From assembly GCA_020161505.1 (NCBI GenBank), contig JAIUNY010000003.1, forward strand, positions 124,001-188,000: 64,000 nucleotides of DNA, in the 5' to 3' direction. The DNA is from Armatimonadota bacterium. Lineage in GTDB: Bacteria; Armatimonadota; Fimbriimonadia; Fimbriimonadales; Fimbriimonadaceae. Position numbers and translations under genes: made by a program. The notes under the pieces are model-generated. The model was not told where the DNA came from, made no database searches, and saw only the letters and a program-made list of their open reading frames with translations. Below, in pieces: positions 54,688 through 64,000 of the stretch; the stretch's first letter is position 1; each line of letters begins with the position of its first letter.

Positions 54688-55493
54688 AGCGCGCCGAGAT
54701 TGAGGAACCCGTCCCATTCATTCCGAACGACGCCATTCAGGATCTCGCGGCTGAACGGGGACAGCCACAACACCTTGGTTTCATCGGATTGGCCAGGCTG
54801 AATCAGCCCAGCGAGCCGCCATTCTCCCGATTCCCGAAAGAACACCGCTCCGCCTTCATCGCCGCGCGCGGCGACCCCCGCAAGCTCTCCTTGAGGGGCG
54901 ACGCCCGTTCGGCGCACCACGCCGCGGAACGCCAGAGCCTGAATTGGTTCGTCTCCAAAACCGGCTCCAAATTGAGTGACCTGCGCGCCCTTGCCCAACA
55001 GACCCCGGTGCCCGAATCCACTCAGGATCACCTCCGCACCAGACGTGGGAAGCTCAAAACCAAGTATCGCCGGGTCGATTCCGTAGGGCGCAGGCCGCTC
55101 ATCGAGACGCAAGATCGCGAGGTTGTGTCGCTCGGCTCGAGGGGCGTCCGCACTTTCTCGGGCAATGATAAACCCCTTCGGGAGATACCAACTCGCTCCT
55201 CGAAAGGCGAGCTCGTTGCCGAACTCATCGGGGATCACAAACTCGACTTCGGCAGGGGCGTAGAGAGAGCCGTCGGGCTTGAAAGCCGCATCCGCAGTCG
55301 TCAGGATGTACCCCCGATAAAACCAAACCCCGGAAACTCGCGCCCCTTGGCGAAACATCCCCACGCTCCGAAACCACGGCTCCCGCGCCAGAGCCAAGTG
55401 ACGGTCGAAGCCATGAACCTCATGCTCCTTGGGATCGACGATGCCAGCGGGCACCAGGGTCGAAAGGATTGCACAAACAAGGGAAGCTGTCAT
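54684..55493 (-). CDS. catalytically dead trypsin-fold protein
   Basis: 269 aa with a signal peptide. The chymotrypsin-family landmarks are present but each catalytic residue is replaced: ILTTADA where ILTAAHC is usual (His to Asp), HNLAILRL where DIALLRL is usual (Asp to Asn), GDEGGAV where GDSGGP is usual (Ser to Glu). The fold otherwise looks kept, so a binding rather than cutting role is likely. Confidence 0.7.
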   Translation of the reverse strand: MTASLVCAILSTLVPAGIVDPKEHEVHGFDRHLALAREPWFRSVGMFRQGARVSGVWFYRGYILTTADAAFKPDGSLYAPAEVEFVIPDEFGNELAFRGASWYLPKGFIIARESADAPRAERHNLAILRLDERPAPYGIDPAILGFELPTSGAEVILSGFGHRGLLGKGAQVTQFGAGFGDEPIQALAFRGVVRRTGVAPQGELAGVAARGDEGGAVFFRESGEWRLAGLIQPGQSDETKVLWLSPFSREILNGVVRNEWDGFLNLGAL

Positions 55494-55543
55494 CGATGTA
55501 TACGCTCGATAGACGCGTCTGTCCGGTCATGCGTTCCGAGGGA

Positions 55544-58447
<2,904 letters not shown>

Positions 58448-58511
58448 GCAGGACGAGAATACCTAGCCCGAGTAGACGTATTTCCACTACTCGGGCCAAA
58501 GTTTTCCGAAC

Positions 58512-60386
58512 TTATTTCGGCAGGTCGCTGATTCTGATGCGTGTGCCTTGCCGCTCGTAAAAGTCCACTCGCGTGATTTCCTCCAGCGTGGAATAGCTGA
58601 GGAATGCCTGGACATCCGATGTCCCAGATTCTCGGTACTGCACCGAGCTCAGGCTCGTAATCTCACCGTCCGCACCATAGATCACCACCTTCCGATCCTC
58701 CGCCTCCTGACCAGGCCCGAGAGCCTCTACCAACACTGCCGATTTCGCCCCCACCGTCTCTTTGCTGAGGATATCGGGGTTGTGCAGGTTTGTGAATTCA
58801 TCCGTCCCCGCAACCCTGCGGTCGATAGCTTTGAGCTTTTCCGAAACCGCCCAGGCATCCCACTGCTCCAACCTCAGTTGCGTGTACCGCCCGATGTGGA
58901 AGGGAATCGGTGTGCCAGCCTTCCATGATCCCACTTTTTTCCACGGAGCATCGCTCAAGATCAGCTCCACCGATCCTTTCTTGACTTGCTCTGGCGTCAG
59001 CGAAATCGGAATTCGACGCTCGGGATCGATGAAGAGACCATACGGTTTCACCTCTCCCCGCAACCACGCTGGATTGGTTTCGTTCTTGCCCTTTGTCCAG
59101 GTCAGAAACATCACGCGCTTGCCACCGCTCAGTTGATCTTTATTCAAGAGCCACGTCTTCTCTGGCGTCCACAATCCATTTTCAGCTCGCTGAACCAGGG
59201 ATGCACCCCCTTCCATGCTCCATGTTTCTTGATAGGCGAGTTGCGATCCAGAGGGGAGGTTCACTCCTTGGGCTGGAGTCAGTCGCAATGCCGTGGCTTG
59301 ATCCTTGGTCGTATAGGCATAGCGACCAGGATCGGTGGATACATAGGCTCCATACTGCCGACCCATTGCGAACATCACCAGAATCATTGGCACCAGCGAG
59401 AGCACACCGATCCCTGGGCTATAGAACTCACGGCCAGCTTGGGTGCTCGCTACCGCCGAGCGGATTCGATGCTCCAGCCGCCCACCGTTCCCCATCGAGA
59501 GTCCGAGTAACGGCGTGGCGGCGCGGCGTGATCCCACCTTCAACAGTGCATCAGCGTAGTCACTGGCTTTCACGCCACCCTGAATCACACGCTGATCCGC
59601 CCATAGCTCAACGTTCTTGCGCACCAGCCCAGGGATGAACCATGCCCACGGGGCGATCCACGTCATCACCCGAACCATCTCTGCAAAGACCACTGGGAAG
59701 AGATCGTTCTGCCGGATGTGTTCCACTTCGTGGCGAATCACGATTTCGCGAAGCCCCTCCGGCCAGTCTCGTGAGGCTTCGGGGAGAAAAATCGTCCATC
59801 GCCCGTTGTGGGTGGCAATGCACGGCACCTCAAGCGTGGGGTGAATCCAAACTCCCAAGGGCTTCGCGGCGGTGCCCTTGGCTCTCTCACCGAGGTAGTT
59901 GAGTGCGAATTTCTGCCAATCTTCTGATGCCCGAACACTGCCCTTAAACATCTTGTGAACATTACGCAAACGGAGATATGAGAAGAAGACGCCCAAAAAC
60001 ATGCCGCCGACCAGGGCCCAAGAAATCCAAAGACGCCAAGCACTCCGTCGATCCATGACCGCGCTGTAGGCTTTAATCTCATCAAGCTTCTCCCGTCGCG
60101 GCATGGCTCGCACTTCTGACCAGGACTTTTGCGACTCCAGATCTCTCAACTCGGATCTTGTCGGCCCTGGACGCCATGTGGGGGCTTCGGTTTTGTAGAA
60201 GCTCAGGGCATACCAGCCTGGAATCACGGCACCGATCATCGCCGCGAAGAGCCCCCAGCGGGCAATGATTACCTTCGTGCGTGGGCTGAACCAGGGGAAG
60301 ATCAAGAGAAGGAAGATCACCAGGGTTGCGCCGATGTAGCCGAGTGTATGCGGCTGCAGAATGTCCATCGCGTAGCTCCACCACAT
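58512..60386 (-). CDS. BlaR1/MecR-like M56 metallopeptidase
   Basis: 624 aa. Multiple membrane helices at the N-terminus, then IVIRHEVEHIRQNDL (HExxH zinc site) of the M56 family, helices around 310-345, and a ~280-residue extracytoplasmic part with no penicillin-binding motif visible. Follows the BlaI-type repressor by 2 bp. Such pairs sense an outside signal and cleave the repressor; the signal here need not be a beta-lactam. Confidence 0.88.
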   Translation of the reverse strand: MWWSYAMDILQPHTLGYIGATLVIFLLLIFPWFSPRTKVIIARWGLFAAMIGAVIPGWYALSFYKTEAPTWRPGPTRSELRDLESQKSWSEVRAMPRREKLDEIKAYSAVMDRRSAWRLWISWALVGGMFLGVFFSYLRLRNVHKMFKGSVRASEDWQKFALNYLGERAKGTAAKPLGVWIHPTLEVPCIATHNGRWTIFLPEASRDWPEGLREIVIRHEVEHIRQNDLFPVVFAEMVRVMTWIAPWAWFIPGLVRKNVELWADQRVIQGGVKASDYADALLKVGSRRAATPLLGLSMGNGGRLEHRIRSAVASTQAGREFYSPGIGVLSLVPMILVMFAMGRQYGAYVSTDPGRYAYTTKDQATALRLTPAQGVNLPSGSQLAYQETWSMEGGASLVQRAENGLWTPEKTWLLNKDQLSGGKRVMFLTWTKGKNETNPAWLRGEVKPYGLFIDPERRIPISLTPEQVKKGSVELILSDAPWKKVGSWKAGTPIPFHIGRYTQLRLEQWDAWAVSEKLKAIDRRVAGTDEFTNLHNPDILSKETVGAKSAVLVEALGPGQEAEDRKVVIYGADGEITSLSSVQYRESGTSDVQAFLSYSTLEEITRVDFYERQGTRIRISDLPK

Positions 60387-60388
60387 GG

Positions 60389-60793
60389 TTAGCGTCCCTC
60401 CGCCCGAGCTTTCGCGATCAAGGCTTCCAGCTCATCAATCTGAGCGGGAGATAGATTCATGTCCTTCTCGCTCATCAAGCTCAGGACAGCCGCCGATCGC
60501 GAACCATCAAAGAAGGCATCAACTACCCGGGTCAGCATCGATTTCGCCGCAGCCTGCCGCTCTGCCACGGGCTGGTAGATGAACTTCGTCCCCTCCTCGC
60601 GGTGGGAGAGATGCCCTTTTTCCTCTAAAATCCTGAGTTGCGCCCGCACCGAGGAATAGCTTGGAGGGTTGGGGATTGCATCGAGCACCTCGCTTACCGT
60701 GCCCTCGCCCAGTCGGTAGAGAGCCTCCATGATCTGTGTTTCGCGTTTGCTGAGATACTCCATCTCGGTTCCGTCGTGCTCATTTCTTAGCAC
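60389..60793 (-). CDS. BlaI/MecI-family repressor
   Basis: 134 aa from a GTG at 60793 (ATG at 60760 is the alternative). Winged helix LSKRETQIMEALYRLGEGTVSEVLDAI and SSVRAQLRILEEKGHL, C-terminal dimer helices. Partner of the M56 peptidase. The inverted repeat TTAGCAGTGCTAA overlaps its start. Confidence 0.92.
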   Translation of the reverse strand: MLRNEHDGTEMEYLSKRETQIMEALYRLGEGTVSEVLDAIPNPPSYSSVRAQLRILEEKGHLSHREEGTKFIYQPVAERQAAAKSMLTRVVDAFFDGSRSAAVLSLMSEKDMNLSPAQIDELEALIAKARAEGR

Positions 60794-60799
60794 TGCTAA
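60787..60799. promoter_or_regulatory. putative BlaI-type operator
   Basis: Perfect dyad TTAGCACTGCTAA (6-bp arms around one base) at the start of the repressor gene; a half-like TTTTAGCACT recurs at 60844-60853, in front of the divergent lipoprotein gene. Confidence 0.5.
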
Positions 60800-60888
60800 A
60801 AAGATAGCACGATCCGTGCCGTTTCACAAGGGGTGTGCGAACTTTTTAGCACTTTTTCCGCGAAGGCCCGTTTCCTTGCCAGGTCGGA

Positions 60889-60894
60889 TACACT
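60889..60894 (+). promoter_or_regulatory. -10-like hexamer of the lipoprotein gene
   Basis: TACACT (within GGATACACT, the same string as before glnB) ends 6 bp before the ATG at 60901. Confidence 0.45.
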
Positions 60895-60900
60895 CCGCTC

Positions 60901-61245
60901 ATGCGTAGATTCTCCGCTTTGGCCCTTCTCGCCGCCCTCTGCATCGGTCTCGTCGGATGTGGCAACCCCGAACCCGAAGGCAAGCTCCCTGGCGATGCGA
61001 CCCCCGACACTACGAGTTCTCCAGAGCAAGTCGAGTCCACCTCAACCCCTGCGCCGAGCGGCGGCGGCAGCGTTGGCATCCAAGGGGGCGGCGCCGGAGC
61101 CAGTGGCCTCGCCCCCGTCACCGGAACCGAGAATCTTCAAGGCGGAGGCTCTGGAGTCGGTGCCGCAGCCAAGGATCAAGCACGGGATGTTGCTGGTTCG
61201 ATGGGCACGGGCTCGGCTGGCCAAATGGGCACCGAAGGCGAGTAA
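60901..61245 (+). CDS. small lipoprotein
   Basis: 114 aa. Lipobox in IGLVGCGN, so Cys ~20 is lipidated. The mature part is low-complexity Gly/Ser/Thr/Pro. It may be unstructured at the surface. It is divergent from the BlaI gene and shares its possible operator region. Confidence 0.65.
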   Translation: MRRFSALALLAALCIGLVGCGNPEPEGKLPGDATPDTTSSPEQVESTSTPAPSGGGSVGIQGGGAGASGLAPVTGTENLQGGGSGVGAAAKDQARDVAGSMGTGSAGQMGTEGE

Positions 61246-61275
61246 GCGCGCTCTTATCATTCCGACCCTGAAAGA

Positions 61276-61314
61276 ATCGGGGCACCCATCGATCAAGAGT
61301 TTGGGTGCCCCGAT
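61276..61314. terminator. hairpin between the lipoprotein and xer genes
   Basis: ATCGGGGCACCCA / TGGGTGCCCCGAT perfect 13-bp stem; the minus strand continues with TTCTTTC, so it best serves the xer transcript. Confidence 0.75.
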
Positions 61315-61340
61315 CTCATTGGGTTGGTGGGAAATGCGCC

Positions 61341-62198
61341 TCAACCCCTGGGGTGAGACTTCTCCACTGCATCTCTCAGCCGCTCGATGCTGACGTGGGT
61401 ATAAACCTGAGTCGTTGCAAGGCTCTCGTGCCCCAACAGCTGCTGGACAGACTTCAAATCCGCGCCGCCATCGAGGAGATGCGTGGCAAAACTGTGCCGC
61501 AAGGTATGCGGACTCACATCGGGAGGAAGCCCCGCCGCAACCGCCCAGCGCCTGACAATGTTGTGCACGGAGCGAACACCCAGCCGCGCGCCTCTCGGAT
61601 TCACGAACAAAGCATCGCTTCCGTCCACCGGCACAACTCGCTCCTTCTGAACGTATTCCTGAATCGCACGCGCGCACGGCTCGCCAAACACCACCACCCG
61701 CTCCTTACTCCCTTTGCCGAACACCCGGAGTTCCCGCCGCGCAAAATCGAAATCCCCAACATTCACCCCGACCAATTCGCTCGCCCGAAGCCCAGAGGAA
61801 TAAGCCAGCTCGAGCAGCGCCTGGTCGCGAAGGGGATACCGATGCTGCGGCTCTGCCCCCAAAAGATCCTCGGCCTGAGCCTGGCTGACCGCTTTGGGCA
61901 ATGATCTCCGCCGAAACGGAGCCTCCAAGGATTCAGTGGGGTCGCTTTCCAGCCAACCCAGCATCCGGAGAAACTTCACAAACCCGCGGAGGGTCGAGAG
62001 CTTACGCGCGCGGGTAATCGGGGTATTGCCGTAGGTGCGCAGATACTGACGCAGAACTTCCGGCGACCAACGCCACTCGCCCTGCATTGTCACCGAGAGC
62101 TGAGCCAAGTCGGCTCCGTACGACTTGACGGTGTTGAGCGATCGCCGCGTTGCTGTGTGGTCGAGGAACTTCTGAATGGCCTCGTCCAGGTTCGGCAT
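61341..62198 (-). CDS. xerC: XerC/XerD tyrosine recombinase
   Basis: 285 aa from the ATG at 62198 (GGAG upstream). SSGLRASELVGV, SPHTLRHSFATHLLDGG and LGHESLATTQVYTHV carry the R-H-R-H-Y residues. Resolves chromosome dimers at dif. XerC versus XerD cannot be separated with certainty by eye. Starts 4 bp after fabF. Confidence 0.93.
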   Translation of the reverse strand: MPNLDEAIQKFLDHTATRRSLNTVKSYGADLAQLSVTMQGEWRWSPEVLRQYLRTYGNTPITRARKLSTLRGFVKFLRMLGWLESDPTESLEAPFRRRSLPKAVSQAQAEDLLGAEPQHRYPLRDQALLELAYSSGLRASELVGVNVGDFDFARRELRVFGKGSKERVVVFGEPCARAIQEYVQKERVVPVDGSDALFVNPRGARLGVRSVHNIVRRWAVAAGLPPDVSPHTLRHSFATHLLDGGADLKSVQQLLGHESLATTQVYTHVSIERLRDAVEKSHPRG

Positions 62199-62202
62199 CC
62201 GT

Positions 62203-63459
62203 CTACTCCGTGATTCGCCGGAACGCCAATGTACCGTTGTGACCGCCGAATCCAAAGGAGTTCGTCATCGCGACGTCGATCTGAGCTTTGCGCGCCTCGT
62301 TCGGCACATAGTCCAGGTCGCACTCCGGATCGGGAGTCGAATAGTTGATCGTCGGCGGCATGATCTGATCGCGCATCGCAAGAAGGCAAATGACCGATTC
62401 GATCGCCCCGGCCGCCCCCAAACAGTGCCCGATACTCGACTTGGTGCTGCTCACGGGGGTGGAATGTGCTTCCTCACCAAAGGCCCGCTTGATCGCCATC
62501 GTCTCGAACTTGTCGTTGTACGGAGTCGAGGTGCCGTGGGCGTTCACGTAGTCGATATCCTTCGGAGTGAGCCCGCCTGACTTGAGACACTTCAACATCG
62601 AGCGATAAGCACCATCTCCATTCGGAGCGGGCATCGTGATGTGGTGAGCGTCGCCGCTCATGCCGTAGCCAATCACTTCACCGTAGATCTTGGCTCCGCG
62701 AGCCTTGGCAAACTCGTAATCTTCGAGCACCAAAACGCCCGCGCCTTCACCCAGGATAAAACCGTCGCGTGTGGCATCAAACGGACGACTGGCTGTGGCA
62801 CCAGCCTCGTTTTTCGTGGTCATCGCGCGCGCTGCGCAGAATCCCGCCATCCCAATCGGGTTGATCGAAGCCTCGGTTCCGCCCGCAATCATCGCAATGG
62901 CATCGCCTCGCTTGATGATGTGATACGCATCGCCAATCGAGTGAACACCGGTGGCACAAGCCGTGACGACGCACGTATTCGGCCCTTTGAACCCATAGCG
63001 AATCGAGGTGTATCCGCTCGCCATGTCCGGGATCATGTAGGGCACAAGGAACGGGGAAACCCGATCCGGGCCCTCACGCCACAGCTTTTGAGTCTGCTCG
63101 GTCATGGTGTTCAGCCCTCCAATGCCCGACCCGATCAAGCAACCAACCTCATACTTGAGGTCTTCATCGTCCATCGGGAAATTGGCATCATCGAGAGCCA
63201 TCTGGGAAGCCGCCACCGCGAACGCCATAAAGCGATCAATCCGGCGAGCTTCCTTTTTGTCCACATAGACACTGGCGTCGAAGTCTTTGACCTCAGCGGC
63301 AATCTTCGTGGGATACTCGGTCGTGTCCATCAAGGTCACGGAACCGATGCCACTCTCGCCCGCGAGCATGCGCGGCCAGAACTCATCTACTGAAAGACCA
63401 AGAGGGGTGACGGCTCCAAGACCCGTCACCACCACTCGACCCGAAGGCTGAAACGACAT
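62203..63459 (-). CDS. fabF: 3-oxoacyl-ACP synthase II
   Basis: 418 aa. Active Cys in VVTACATGVHS, His in NAHGTSTPYND and KSSIGHCLGAAGAIE. Chain elongation of fatty acids. Between acpP and xerC. Confidence 0.96.
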   Translation of the reverse strand: MSFQPSGRVVVTGLGAVTPLGLSVDEFWPRMLAGESGIGSVTLMDTTEYPTKIAAEVKDFDASVYVDKKEARRIDRFMAFAVAASQMALDDANFPMDDEDLKYEVGCLIGSGIGGLNTMTEQTQKLWREGPDRVSPFLVPYMIPDMASGYTSIRYGFKGPNTCVVTACATGVHSIGDAYHIIKRGDAIAMIAGGTEASINPIGMAGFCAARAMTTKNEAGATASRPFDATRDGFILGEGAGVLVLEDYEFAKARGAKIYGEVIGYGMSGDAHHITMPAPNGDGAYRSMLKCLKSGGLTPKDIDYVNAHGTSTPYNDKFETMAIKRAFGEEAHSTPVSSTKSSIGHCLGAAGAIESVICLLAMRDQIMPPTINYSTPDPECDLDYVPNEARKAQIDVAMTNSFGFGGHNGTLAFRRITE

Positions 63460-63480
63460 GATTTTTCGAGAGATGAAAGC

Positions 63481-63717
63481 TTAGTTCTTGCTTTCGATGT
63501 AGGTGACCGCGTCGCCCACAGTCTTCATGTTCGCGACATCATCATCGGGGATCTCCACGCCGAACTCTTCTTCCAGCGCCATGACCAATTCCACAACATC
63601 GAGCGAGTCGGCGCCAAGGTCTTCCTGGAAGCTCTTGTCCATTTCGACTTCGGTCTCGGTCACGCCGAGCTCTTCACAGGTCACCTTGCGGACACGCTCA
63701 AAAACGGTTGCTGACAT
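63481..63717 (-). CDS. acpP: acyl carrier protein
   Basis: 78 aa. [26 protein letters not shown] with the phosphopantetheine Ser in DSLD. Carries acyl chains for FabF and FabG. Confidence 0.97.
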   Translation of the reverse strand: MSATVFERVRKVTCEELGVTETEVEMDKSFQEDLGADSLDVVELVMALEEEFGVEIPDDDVANMKTVGDAVTYIESKN

Positions 63718-63846
63718 ATTTCGTCTTACCTTCCTAACTTGGGAGACTCAGAGAGCCCCCGCGCTATATTACTCTCAAACTTGCCAGGTGGATGCACAGG
63801 CTTTTCCAGTCCTAAGCCAACTGTCTCAGGACTCTCCCCCGAAAAC

Positions 63847-64000
63847 TCAGAGGAAAAGGCCGCCATCCACTTCCAGGCACTGCCCGGTGATGAACCCAGA
63901 TTCCGGCGCAGCAAGGAACAGAACCGCCGCCGCAATATCCTCCGGCTTGCCCAATCGACCCGCCGGGGCATCCGCGATGGCGCGTGCCTTGAAGTCCTCG
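63847..64000 (-). CDS. fabG: 3-oxoacyl-ACP reductase, C-terminal end only
   Basis: The last ~50 codons of a short-chain dehydrogenase: [19 protein letters not shown] then [13 protein letters not shown], ending at 63847. The rest is beyond the window edge. Its place before acpP and fabF supports fabG. Confidence 0.9.
   Translation of the reverse strand, partial: EDFKARAIADAPAGRLGKPEDIAAAVLFLAAPESGFITGQCLEVDGGLFL

Overview
The window is a bacterial chromosome segment split by an integrated mobile element. A firm lineage cannot be read from it. The mix of a PEP-CTERM protein, a protein-arginine-kinase homologue, BlaI/M56 sensor pairs, a DUF2330 protein and a family-10-like glycosylhydrolase would suit Armatimonadota (Fimbriimonadia-like), but that is inference.

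Layout. (1) 1-4237: a minus-strand set of secreted or membrane proteins with metal-handling features (YHS/TRASH-like domains, DUF305, Cys-rich proteins, a CxxCH plus DUF2231 membrane protein). (2) 4238-32303: a ~28 kb integrative element in tRNA-Arg(CCT). Its tyrosine integrase lies next to the tRNA, a displaced tRNA 3'-half copy sits at the left end, and two tandem 11-bp repeats (TTGGAGAGACC) lie just inside each end. (3) 32304-64000: ordinary chromosome with carB C-half, glnB, aspS, mcsB-like, nadC, birA, a sigma-70 gene and dnaG, trxA, murJ, uvrA, blaI/blaR-like genes, xer, fabF, acpP and fabG, plus tRNA-fMet and tRNA-Gly.

The element carries a dense defence cargo. An IetS/IetA-type subtilase/AAA+ pair is divergent from a ubiquitin-like operon (single Ubl, DUF6791-ThiF E1-like protein, DUF6527 zinc protein). 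Next comes a five-gene coupled operon hsdM-rhuM-mrr-hsdS-hsdR. Its hsdS holds a (TTGA)12 tract that would switch the gene by slippage, and a 12-bp EAEL repeat in the central spacer. An ArdC-type antirestriction protein, an XRE/beta-propeller pair, a second restriction-endonuclease-like protein, a RadC-like JAB protein, a large serine recombinase, an XRE-TPR regulator, a VirD4-like ATPase and a replication-relaxation/MobC-like protein follow. Together they read as a mobilizable island that protects its host, carries its own antirestriction, and can vary its methylation specificity.

On the chromosome side many genes have a -10-like hexamer (TAGAGT, TACACT, CATAAT, TATACT) only 5-11 bp before the start codon and no Shine-Dalgarno, suggesting frequent leaderless transcripts. 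Other oddities are a trypsin-fold protein with all three catalytic positions replaced, a CarB reduced to its C-terminal half, and a long inverted repeat with a terminator before aspS.
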